Shown here one piece after another: positions 1 through 48,021 of a stretch of 64,000 nt of DNA. A model generated the notes under the pieces. The model was given only the letters and a program-made list of their open reading frames with translations, was not told where the DNA came from and searched no databases. Within the stretch, counting starts at the first letter, position 1; every line of letters begins with the position of its first letter. The DNA is from Hydractinia symbiolongicarpus (Eukaryota; Cnidaria; Hydrozoa; Anthoathecata; Hydractiniidae): NCBI RefSeq assembly GCF_029227915.1, contig NC_079887.1, positions 14,260,001 through 14,324,000 on the forward strand, in the 5' to 3' direction. Position numbers and translations under genes: made by a program.

Positions 1-250
1 TGTACGCAAGTAACTAAGCAAGTAAGCAAGCAAGTAAGCAAGAAACCATAAAAACACACAAACAACTACACAAGGAAGCAGACAAGCAAGCAAGCTTAGT
101 AACAAGAAAAGAAGCAACCAATCAATGGAACAAGCAATCACGCAAGTAACCAAATAAACAAGTAAGTAAAGAAAGAAACGAAGACGCAAGCAAGAAAATA
201 AACAAACAAACAAAGTAAGTAAGCAAACAAGTACAAAAACAAACAAACAA
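1..250. repeat. degenerate tetranucleotide simple repeat
   Basis: Repeated CAAG/TAAG and later AAAC units fill the left edge. The tract lies just downstream of the last visible exon of the UPF0390-like gene, so it is intronic to that gene. Short open frames here are translations of the repeat and are not genes. Confidence 0.75.
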
Positions 251-256
251 ACATAC

Positions 257-563
257 CAATTTTAGTTTCTGTTCTTTGACTTTCTGTGTTTTCTTGGGTG
301 CTATTTTTCTTTTTCCTACAAAAAAGCAAGAACCGCTAAACAAAAACACAAGGCCTGAAACCGTTCCCGATTGTGTTGGAACGCAAAAATTTTTGCCAAA
401 AGATATACAGATCCTTAACTAAAGTCACCAGATTTTCTAGTAAACTAAAAAGAGAATAGATAAAATAGTTCGTACCTCCTTTTTTAGGTCCTAAAACTTT
501 TTTCGAGTGTTTTGCTTTCTTCTGAATGTTAGCATTCTTCACTTTCATCTTCCCTTGGGCCAT
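257..563 (-). CDS. UPF0390 / C19orf53-like small basic protein, 5' part
   Basis: Two exons are visible, 563-476 and 315-257, joined in phase 1 (donor AG|GTACGA, acceptor TGTAG|GA). They encode the first 49 residues of a short lysine-rich protein. It begins MAQGKMKVK, has a GPKKGG segment at the exon junction and then RKIAPKK and EQKLKL. This order (MAQG start, KGG, IAPKK, QKLKK) matches the UPF0390 family (human C19orf53, Leydig cell tumour 10 kDa protein homolog), about 100 residues long and of unclear biochemical role. A GTATGT donor follows base 257, so the remaining exon or exons lie beyond the left edge. A CAG acceptor-like site ends 1 nt before the ATG. No alternative family fits as well. 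Confidence 0.8.
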
Positions 564-3358
564 GCTGTTTTTTCTTTTATTATATCTACTCTCTATCAAG
601 TATAAAAGAAGTTAATGAAAAAGAAACTGTCAACAAAACTAAAATACTTTCTAAAAATGCAAACAGTTCCCTGGATGTTTTTATTACTGGTCAAGTCTGA
701 ATAAGATTCAAAATAAAGAGTTAGCCTAGGCATGTTTGTTCGTTTGGTCCCTTTCAGACTTGAGTATTTTATAAGTTATTTCAACATTTTCACTAGCAAC
801 AGACGGCAAATTTATACAAATCCAGTCTTGGAAGCAACATAACTCGATCAAGGCATCGGCCTATGCAAAACATGGCAACACAGCACTAACACATAGCAAA
901 TATTATATTAAATTTATAACATTACAGAGGGTAAAAAAACTCCAGCGTTTTAATAAAAACTTGGAAATTACAACTGCGAAACCTAAACTTTTGAAGATAC
1001 ACAGGCGAAGTAAACAGCATTTTAAAAAGCGTAGCTTTTTTTGAACTCACTGCAGAAGTTGCTCATTACTTCTATCAACAACAAAAACAAGATTAGTGAA
1101 AATTATTTGTAGTAACTTGGCGAAGATTTATTTTCGCGAATTGATTATTTGGGTATTTTTGCGCATACTAAAATTTTTGATAAATATGTACAAAATTTGG
1201 GAAATTACGAATAATAATCACCAGAGGCATGACGAAATAAAGTCCTACTGACTCGCAATAAGTCAATTAAAAAAGGTCTTTCGAAGCTACTGCATGTATC
1301 TGTAAGCATCATAAATGCACTTTACCAATATTCAGAAACAATCGCTATAAAACATTGTAAATGACAAGCAAAATTATAAACTCTTATATATGGAGAATCA
1401 CATAAAAAGCAACTTTTTTTAATAACGCCATCATTAGATGTCGATAGCGTGGCGTTAAGTAGTTCGGTGAAGGGATCACTTTCTTTATTCTGCTTCAGTT
1501 TTTTTCTGGATCTAAAAAGTAAGTTTGTGATCACTTTTTTGACTCTGTGGAGTAAATAGCAAGTGTTAGGTTTTCTTTATTTACAACATGACATTCATGC
1601 GTGACTTGAGATACAAAATCCCAGTTCAGTTTTCAAAGAAAAACGGTGAAATTTATTATGAGGCAGTTAGTAAGCTTCAAATATAAATGTTAAGTCAACA
1701 CATTTTGACCTATATCGTCTCTGGTTTGGTGGAAACAATGCCAAACAGTTTCTACTTTTTTAAGTCTTGTAACATTGCCTTATTTGTTTTAGGAAAGGTA
1801 ACGAAAAACAAAATTTCTTTGTATAGTGAACCGAAAATGATCCACTTATTTTGCCAAGATTCGTATTTCCACAAAGTTAGCCAATATATTGTTTTATATT
1901 TATATAATATAAATATATGAATCTACTGGCTAAATATGAATTGTAGCCACAATGCACTAAAAATTAATTTTCTATATTCTAATTTCCTCAGCAATTTGTT
2001 TTCGAAGATTTTACTTGCACGTGATAATCAGCTATAATTAAGGATTGCAGATATAAAAACACTAAATTTGAGTTATAAAAACTCTATTCCAAGTTTGCTT
2101 AAATTTATTTTTTAATTCGACCTACTTTCCTACCTACAGACTAAAACCTACTTTACGTTTATCTACGACACAGTTGTGAAGAGAAAATCAATTAATTGTA
2201 CTTACATCTTTGCATGGGAATATGTGACGCATAACCCATGTGATAATTATTTCTTTTGCATGTTATAATCGACCAAAGTTTTGAATAATTAAAAAGTAGG
2301 TCTTTGTTGTATTCCCTCTTTCCGCGGCGACCTAATAATAATAAAAATAAAAAAAAACGTATTTTACCGACTAACATACCAATAGTCTGATGGATTGACT
2401 AATCAACTAATGATCGACCTGATCCGCCCGCCAACTAATCATCGAGCGACCAACCGAGTGACCAGCAAAATGAAAAGTATCTTAATTTATATATAGTTCT
2501 AGGGCTTTTATGCAGGTACATAAAAAAAACTGCTGAAGTTAAAATGCACATATAAATTATATATAGTTCTAAGTGGATCAGAAAAAAAAATAGTGTAAAT
2601 CATGTCTTATAAAGGATGGCAAATCTACATTTCATGGAAATTAATTTTTGCGAATTTCGCAAATACATAGTTTCCCAATAATTTTCGCGAGTCTAATTTA
2701 TGCGACAATGACAAAAAAATTAGCGAAAATCAAATCAAGCCACACCAATCAATCAATGAAAAACTACACACAAAAAAACAAGGCTATTTTTACACGTACG
2801 TACCAAACACAAGGCTAAAAACACAACCAAAAACAAACGATACACACAAACCAATTCCAGCATACCACAAATAAGAAACACTGTAGAATGAAGCGAAAGG
2901 ATTCCTAAAACAAGTTTAAAAAAAGTCTTAAAAACACAAGTTGGTTTATCACATAATACAGGTAGTAAAAGCACTGCAGGAGGGTTTTTTAGGGTAGGGA
3001 TAATTACAGAATAGCAAATTTTCAACATTTACAACAGCAAATACATATTTTTTTTATAAGCATGACATTTATGAAGGCTTAAATTTGGTCATTTTTTAAG
3101 CATATGCTAAGCATTATGTGAAGCGTAAGAAAATGTTTTGGAGTTTTTATGTTTTTTTGTTTCGTGAGCAGTTTTTCTTTTTATTCTTTATGTCTGAATT
3201 AACCAGCATGTAGTGAGATTTAAATTGTAATTACTGATGTTCTTCAGAGCTTGATCATGTGTTTTTTTTAAATATTTTTTAATAAATCCTTTTGCCATTA
3301 AGCACAACCTAAGCTTTTATTCGAGCCTGAAAAAGTACTTTTCATAAGCATCCCTCGA
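564..3358. other. stretch without an assigned gene
   Basis: This AT-rich stretch lies between the UPF0390-like gene and a MITE. It should contain the missing 3' exons of the SLC5A gene. One candidate is the minus-strand open stretch 1548-1322, which follows a good acceptor (CTCCACAG) and encodes a basic, TM-free sequence containing NLLFRSRKKLKQNKE. That would suit a cytoplasmic tail, but I cannot link it by homology. Short motifs with TTCGCGAA-like cores recur near 1125 and 2645-2725 and are probably remnants of small repeats. Around 2390-2470 there is a degenerate GACC/AACC-rich simple repeat. Confidence 0.4.
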
Positions 3359-3835
3359 TTCCCACTGTGGTTTAAGTGTGTTTAAAGTGTGTTTTAAATA
3401 AGAATTTAAAGTTAAAGCATAATGGGAACGTGTTCACGTTTTAAAATTTTCGGCATAAAACCTGTTTAAACTACAGATAAAATAAAATCTTAGATTAAAA
3501 AATTTTGACATTGTGGTTTAAAGTTCAAAGGCGCCGACATTTGCCGAAGGAGTTTTCAACGATTTTAGGGCACTTTTTGCGCATTTTCACGTTAAGACAG
3601 AAAAGAGAATAAAAAATGGCAGAAAAAACTAAGTTTGGTACAGGAAGAGAATCCTAGCGTACTTTTTCACCAATATCCAGTGATTTTTGATAAATCACAC
3701 AAAGGCTACCAAGAGAGAAACGCTACATGTTTTGCTTTTAAAACACAGTGGGAATGCTCAGGGTTTATTTCAATTTTTAAAACACATTTAAAACTTAGGG
3801 TTTACATTTAAACCCAAGTTAAACCACAGTGGGAA
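3359..3835. mobile_element. MITE-like element, 17-bp perfect terminal inverted repeats
   Basis: The stretch begins TTCCCACTGTGGTTTAA and ends with its exact reverse complement at 3819-3835, 477 bp in all. Internal sequence is also rich in TTTAAA and has further partial copies of the CAGTGGGAA end (near 3747), so the two halves are loosely foldback. No open frame is present. The flanks (CCCTCGA and CCAAGC) show no convincing target duplication, so the superfamily is left open. Confidence 0.7.
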
Positions 3836-4032
3836 CCAAGCTTTAAACCTCCTTTTGGAATTTCAATTGCTCATAACTTTTAAAAGTTTAGTCAATATGT
3901 TATGGAAAGTACATCTCATATGCTAGCATTAGCTTATTAATAAACGCATGATTAAATAAAAGAAAGTGTTTATTTGTAATTACATCGATGAAGACTATAA
4001 CCGCGAAAAAATATGTGAGAAAATATACTTAC

Positions 4033-7000
4033 ACATAACCATGGTGTGGAAATGAGATTACACCAGTGCTGTTGGTCAGTGTAGTATTAAAGCTTGAACA
4101 TTGTTCTATGGACACATCCAAAATGTTTTTGTCTGGTGGGTACATGAATGCACCCACAGATAACCATAATGTTATTGAGAAGCCAAGCAAACAACCCAAA
4201 CAAACACCCTGTATAAAAATTAAAAAATATTATATTTTGTTTTAACGAAAACAATATGTTATGGCAGGGTAGCAGAAAATGATTTCTTAAATTAATTTCC
4301 TAACAGGAATTTGTAGAAGTTTATTTATTAAAAATTATTACAATCACAATTATGGTACTTTGGGGAATAAGTGTTTTAAACTTTACCCTACTGGATTGCG
4401 TATATAGTCCTGAATGTAATCTTTTAATTTATCCTGGTGGTTATTGTTGATTTTTTCAAAATAAAATTTGCTGGCATTTTTTGAATATATTGTTAAAAAT
4501 TCTGATTGACATGAGTGGTCCCAAAATGCTTAATTTTGCGGAATATATTTTTAAGGTTTATTACATTTTCCTAAAATCATTAGCTTCCAAAATTGAATGT
4601 ATTTTTAAATGAGCACCAAGAACTCAAAGGCTTAGGTCCTACAAACATAAGGAATTGAACAATTTTGTGGTAAAATTTTTTGCAGATACCAGAAATGGAA
4701 AATTCTGCGGAACGTATTTTTGCAAAATTGAAAAAGAAAACACAAAAATAAATTGCGCAAAAATTTCCTCCACAAATAATTTATACCCTTTCCATCAAAG
4801 AACAAAACAAAAAAAGCAAAAAAAACCTAAATAAATATTAAATAGAAGAGTCGACTTAAAAAACTGCAAACTTGAAACGACTTGATGGTACCGTGTCATT
4901 TTACCGTGTTATTTTTTTATAAAACGAAATCTTTTTCATGTGAAAAAAAATTATTAGGTACTCCAGACAACAAGACATACTATACTGTTTCCCCATGGAA
5001 ATAACATGCCAACCGCGAACATGCCCATGTAAGGAGCTCCTATAATGCCATGAATACTGTATGCAACCTAGTGAATACAGAATATGGGTAAAAACCTTGA
5101 CAATGTTATTCAAAATTAAAATCACAAAGGGTAAGAAATTAATTTATACGAAATAAAAAATATAAAAATAAGATTTGAAACAAGAAATTAGTGTAGACAT
5201 TATTATCGCATTGATGCATTTTCCTTAGTAACACTCGATAGCGACGTTGAAACATGCTTAGCTTAAATGCTTATGTCACATGGTTGCCTTTAAATTGAAT
5301 ACTAATTTACACGGATGTGACAGAAAATCAACTACACAAACCCTAAAAGTGAAAACTTCCTACTATTTTTTCCCTTTAATGAGCGAAAATTAACACTTGA
5401 GAAACACATTTTTATAGCTAGTGTGCGAAAATTAATACACGCGCAATTCGGTAAAAAAGGAAGACAATATATTCAAAGAAAATATAGCTAACAAAAAAAC
5501 TAATTTAGTATCAGTTTGCATGCCAAAACGTTTGCTCAAGGTATACAAAGTTCACGCATCTTCAAAAGTGAAAGAAAAAAAAAATGCAGCGCAAATAGCG
5601 TAACTTTGATGGCTCAAAAAAATCGAAAAAAATAATAATTTGCTTTGAATGATTTGCCTTAAATTTCTCCCCTTAAAAAATGTATCAAACTAATAGAATC
5701 AAAAAGAATATATATATTTTATTTTAAAGTCGCACCTGTAAAACCATAGTTCCTACATATGACACAAGAAATGCACAACCAAGTACCAACAAGCCATACA
5801 AAAATGCTAAACAGAAGTCAAGGCGAGAAACGATTATAATATTAGCATAGTATCATAGATATCAGATAAAATATAAAATAAAGAAAACAAGGGAAAGGGG
5901 ATATGTAACCGCAAATCATAAAACACTGAAGTATATAAACAAACGTAAGTAAATGAACTCACCAATCAGTTTCGATATTTGAGTTGCCCTATGCTGTGAA
6001 AGATTTGGATGGAATGTTTTCACAAAATCTTCATACGTCACAGCTGCCAAAGAATTCAATCCTGAAGATGCCGTGCTATGAATTTAATAAAAATACATAC
6101 AATATTTTCTCTCTTTCTTTTCAATAGAAGCATTTAGCTTGTTACAGTTTGAATGTAATTACCTAAGAGCGCCACTGAAGAGGCTTGCCATGAATATTCC
6201 AGGTACTCCCTTCAAATGGTCAAGTTTATTCACAAGAAAAAAAGCTAATATCTAAAAAACAAACAAAAAACAGCAAACCAGTGATCCACAAAATGCAATA
6301 GGGGGTTACAGAAATTGACAAAATCACTAAGATTACCTGATCGTTACTTTTAATTTGGTGATTTTCTTTTAAATCGCATTTCTCATACACAGCAAACATA
6401 ACCAACCCAGCTAATGCACACAAACCAACAATAAACATCAGACCAGGTATATTCATCAATAAAGCACTACAAAATAGGAATATATAAATAACTAATAATA
6501 ACTAATACATAAATAAAACATAAGACATACAAATAATACAGCAATGAAATCAGTTGTACATTAAAATATGTTTACAATGGACGTTTTCTTGGCTCGTCAG
6601 AAGGGTTTTATAGGAGGGTTTTATACACCCTCCTATCAACTAAGTTGTGAAATTCCCCAACTTTGTGAAATTCCCCAACTTTTCTAGGTTTTACAGATCG
6701 CTGTCCAACCTAATTTCAGTTACACAGCATCGGTGACAAACGTTTTTCTGATAATGACATCAAAAGTTATTGCGAAAAACAAAATTTTGTTGGGTAGTGT
6801 TTATTTTGTTTTATACAAAAGGAGTGATAAACTTTCTTAAAGGGAAGGCAAAAACAAGAACTTTTTATATTCCACAGAACAAATAACTCATCTCACATGT
6901 TAACAGCCCGTTGTGATTTCCCTGCTAAAACACGTTGTACCATCATTTGGCTGACACAATACACTGGAATACCACTAAACATTCCTCCGAATACCAACGT

Positions 7001-9280
7001 GACGAACGTATGGCGAATTCTTGGATCTGGATTAAAGCTGTTTTAAAGAAATAAAATGTCTAAAACAATTGTGAAACAAATACTTACAAGCCTTGATCGC
7101 ATCCAAGGAAAAAAAAAGTATTTTTTGCAACATTTTGGCGGTCTCGATACATTCCTACATAAAATAAAGTTTTTAGAGCGGCCATTTTTAGTAACAAAAT
7201 TCATTTTCCAAAATTTAAGTTGTAGTTAGTGGCTTGAAAAAGACCTAAATGGTTTATGTTTGCTATCGGAGGGTAGCTCAATTTATCTTCAGCCTAAAAC
7301 ATGCATTTTCTAGAACAAATAAGTCCTTAGGGTAATGGCAGTCAAGCAATGCACTGATTCACATTGTTAGGGTTAATATATAATGCTTATTTTATACACA
7401 CAAGACGTAGTGAAAAGTCGCCACTAACAAGGACTTACTTAAAAAAGTTGAGTCTACCTCCTTGATTGGATATTTCAAATACCTTTCTCATTCCACCAAC
7501 GTCATTCGCACCAATCGATATAACAACAATAAGCCCAACTACCATAATAAATGTCTGAAACACATCAGTCCAAATCACGCCCTTCATGCCGCCCTAAAAA
7601 GAAAAATTGTCACTCTTTAACTTCTTCGCTGCATTTGATTTGTTGGGTAACACGGTAGTAAAAGAAAATAGATGGTCAAAAAATAGCATTACACTAGTTT
7701 TGCTTTTATTAGCTTCCCTTCGATGCTGCCATGAAAATAACACAACACAATTAAAATATCATGATTTGAAACTACTCACAATTGAGGTGTATACAGTACA
7801 AACTAGGCCGGTTGTTATCAACGATATTTCCATGGGTAAATCTGCCACTACACGAATTCAATATAAACAACTTTAATAAATACGCGGGTTAAAATGAACG
7901 AAAATTTTTGAATGATGCTGTAGACATAATTTTACTCTTCTTACCCGCTTGTAAAGCCAAACTTGGAGCATACAAAACGACTGCAAGATACAGCACCTAA
8001 ATGCCAAACGACAGTAACTTTATGAATGCATAAGATTAATTCCTTTTTCGAATAAAATCCTCTATTTATAAATCACTAAGAGCGATATTTTTGAGTGTTG
8101 TTAGGAGATTTCTAATGAAGATTTCGTAAAGTTAGTTTGAAAAGTGAACTTCTAACGCATTTCAAACTTTCATTGGTCTATGAAGTGGCACAAGCAAGAT
8201 TGCATAAGACATTAGTGAATGTTGTAACCTAGCCTTGCATTGAACGAATAATGCGCAACGCAGCAGTTCTTTCGAATAAACTTGACTGACTTTACAAGAT
8301 ACACAAATGAAGACATTAAAATTTTGCGAGGCAGACTCACGTGAATTTTTATTTTGGGATTTTTATATGAAGAATCCTAAGGTCCAAATTCTGGTATTTC
8401 TTATAAACTGGTGTATTGGAGAAACAGACATGTTGATAAAACAAGAATCAATACATACGTATTCTAGTATAAACATGAGCGAGCCAAGTAATCGAACAAA
8501 TTTTGAAAATCGTAATTCCAGATACTATAAAAAAATGAATAAATAAAATTATTCACTTTAATAAATAATAAAGGGTTTACCTGCATACACTGTCGGATAA
8601 ATGGGAGAAAAGAAGTATTGTTTTTTATCGCACTAGAACAGAGTGGTGTATTGCTGACATAATTGCCACCGCCGCCTTCCACCGCCCCCTTTATTCATCA
8701 GTTTCAAGTCTCTTCATAAACAGGTTTAATTATCCAGTCTGTTTGAACCTTGCAGAGTTGAAAAGAGACAGATGAAAGCCTACAGTGATGGCAAGACCCT
8801 GCCCTAATGCGCTTTAAATGTATGACATTAAAAAAAGCTACTTCTATAAAGAATTGCACGAGTTAATATTTTCTAACTTTATTTAAGATCTTTTTAGCTC
8901 AGAGACCAAATTCAAAAGGTTTACTTGAAAAGCACTAAACATACCTCATTTGCACTTGTAATATGGTTGCGTCGAAAAATGGGTCCATATATGAAAACAC
9001 ACTGTGCTATGATGAGTGGATATGAAAACATAATGATCACATACTGTATACCGTAAGTATAAACTTCACTTGGCATTCCCAACAAAGCGATTGCAGAAAG
9101 ATAAGATGCTACAAGTGATACAAACAAAGGGAACCAGCCAATGCTCCTGCCTGCTAACAAATAATCATCAGTGGACGCCCGTTTCCTTGAACCTTTGTAA
9201 CCATGATACAATCCGATAGAACTGGAGATGACTAACATCAAAGCAAAGACGACGTAATCCCATGCACTTAAAGCACCCAT
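4033..9280 (-). CDS. SLC5A-family sodium-coupled transporter (SMCT/SMVT-like), 3' incomplete
   Basis: Eleven exons are supported: 9280-8945, 7996-7945, 7847-7780, 7593-7439, 7037-6897, 6466-6337, 6251-6163, 6075-5963, 5806-5736, 5067-4981 and 4208-4033. Phases agree except where one exon is missing. They encode about 472 residues with the solute:sodium symporter layout. The first TM follows the start (WDYVVFALML). Next come the DDYLLAGRS and PSEVYTYG segments, the VLYLAVVLYAP helix, GGMKGVIWTDVFQ, then RLNFFNFNPDPRIRHTF and SLFSGALSTASSGLNSLAAVT. The closest families are SLC5A8/SLC5A12 (monocarboxylate) and SLC5A6 (vitamin); substrate cannot be read from sequence. A piece of about 22 residues before VLYLAVV (phase 0 on both sides, expected in 8001-8940) and the last TM plus tail were not found. 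The start Met at 9280 was chosen over an upstream in-frame Met because it matches family length and follows an acceptor-like TAG by 7 nt. Confidence 0.88.
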
Positions 9281-9317
9281 CTTGAAGCTAGAAATTTTAA
9301 AATAAAAAATAAATTCT

Positions 9318-9454
9318 TCTAAAGAAGTAAGAATTGACGGTTTTATCAAATCTAAATGAGTCAGGATAATCTAAAGAAGTAAGAATTGACGGGTTTTTTA
9401 TTAGTATTTTTATATCATAGCCCAACCTCACAAATCTAAATGAGTCAGGATAAT
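9318..9454. repeat. local direct duplication upstream of the SLC5A start
   Basis: A unit made of CTAAAGAAGTAAGAATTGAC followed by CAAATCTAAATGAGTCAGG occurs at 9318-9370 and again at 9370-9454. In the second copy about 30 bp are inserted between the two halves. It sits 40-170 bp upstream of the SLC5A initiation codon, so it may lie in the promoter or 5' leader. No transposon signature is seen. Confidence 0.8.
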
Positions 9455-11280
9455 TTAAACGTGTTTAAGTGTTGCAACACAGCAGCTCTGTGTGAATCTA
9501 TCCAGAATTAATTAAAAATAAAAAAGACAAACATTGATAATAAAAAAAAAATAGAAAGAAATTATCTACCCGAAAACTGAAGTTAAAACTTTTTTAAAAA
9601 GTTATAAATTCTGCTATTTCTTCCCTACTAAAGTCTTAAGGAAAAAAATAATTGTTTTTAATATAAACAACATGCAAATATTATTAAACCATCATAACAA
9701 ATTTTATTTACACGGACAACATTGACAGATTGTTTGTATTAGAACTAAAAATACAGTAAAATGAACAATACCCGACGAAATGTAAACAATTCTTCTACTT
9801 GCATTGTAAATGTCGCTTCTCCAAATCTAAGGGAAACTTTTAACCACATAAAATTTCATCCAGATTCTTTTCGCAAAATTCTTCACATTTGGTTTTCACA
9901 GATATATCGTTTCCAGGTATTCACTAGACATTTTTAGATATATTCTGTTTTGTCTTATATGAATTTTCATTTCGAAGGAGAATGAAAATGTTTTTTGGTC
10001 TCTTATCTATGTTTACATGATCTCAGGAAAAACGAAACTCATTCTGTGTTAATTTTATTTCGTCCTCAAAATATTCATGTAAACACGATTTACCAAAATG
10101 AAACTATTGATGTTCAAATAGTTATTGCGTATTTGTGGCAAGTTATGGCCCATCTTATGTAAAGGACACCGTACGCAAGAATCATGGAAAATAATCAAAA
10201 AAACATAGAGAATTACCATAAAAACGTAGAGAATTATCATAAAATGTAATCTGAAGCAAGATGACCAAGCGTATTACCGTAATAATTACATCTCTCAAAC
10301 ATTTCAAAACTTCTGTTTACAAGCAATATATTTCAAATTCAACTTTAAAGTCACACATTATTAGATAACTAGCCATAAAATATATTGTTGTAAATCACAC
10401 AAATGGAAAGCTGATATGATAAACGTGATAAATAAAATTTAGAAATTTCTTATATTTATATTTTTACATTGAACTAAAGGCTAACAATTACTGATGTTAT
10501 ATTGCTCATAACAAGGTTCTTTTGAGACAACGATAATTCCACTGACAATTAGAAAATTCAACAAGTCATCATACTTTTCCGTTAAACTAATGTTCCCATT
10601 TCATTTAATACAATTGATTTGAATTATTGTAGCAAGTAAGACACACTTGTAAGCGAAGCACTTTGTTAATTGTACCTTTATTTTTATAGCAATTTAAAAA
10701 ATACTTTTTATTGGTAATAAAGTGTTAAGGTGCAAGACCAAATGTAAATTGATACACAATTTATATAATGGTTTTAAGTAAAGCTACATCCTATTCTCAG
10801 TCTGATTCAGGTCTAATCACTTTAATACTTTGATATCGGGAAAAAGTATCAACACTTTAGTAGACCACTCACATCCTCATCTTTTTTCATTTGTTTTGAA
10901 AATCTTTTGGTATGTATACCAAACTATGTTTTTGTGCCTTCATACTTCTTACTGGTACGTCCTGGTATGTAAAAACAAGGCGATCAATCAAATCTATTAT
11001 ACTTTTCAAACAATAATAATTTTAATTCAACAAGACTAATAATAAATACTACAAAGTAAATATAATATAAAGAGTGTTTTATGAATCTTTAATAGGAAAA
11101 TGTTAAAACAATAATTCTAGTGTAAAATTAAAATATTCTTACTAATTAGAAGAGAACTGTTCAAAATTAATTTATGTTTATATCTACCGACATTCTGGGT
11201 ATTTCCACTGTGTACTCTCAAAGCATTCAAGCTGGGTTACAAACATTTAAGGCATACACCATAGGGTTACATATAAGTAA
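9455..11280. other. intergenic AT-rich DNA
   Basis: This region separates the SLC5A 5' end from the BLTP2 3' end. I see no conserved coding segment on either strand. A two-copy repeat of about 20 bp (core TAGAGAATTA) lies near 10200-10240. The left part must contain the SLC5A promoter and the right part the BLTP2 3' untranslated region, but no specific signal could be assigned. Confidence 0.5.

Positions 11281-48021
<36,741 letters not shown>

Noticed and set aside
1-250. Regular CAAG spacing considered as a CRISPR-like array
   Set aside because: The units are only 4 bp with no unique spacers, and the context is eukaryotic.
122-349. Open frame rich in Cys/Phe/Leu at the left edge
   Set aside because: It reads through the intron after the second UPF0390-like exon; only the GKRKIAPKK...KLKL part (315-257) is coding and the rest translates a simple repeat.
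2753-3028. Hydrophobic minus-strand frame considered as the missing last SLC5A membrane helix
   Set aside because: No SLC5A motif, no suitable acceptor in phase 2, and composition typical of AT-rich noncoding DNA.
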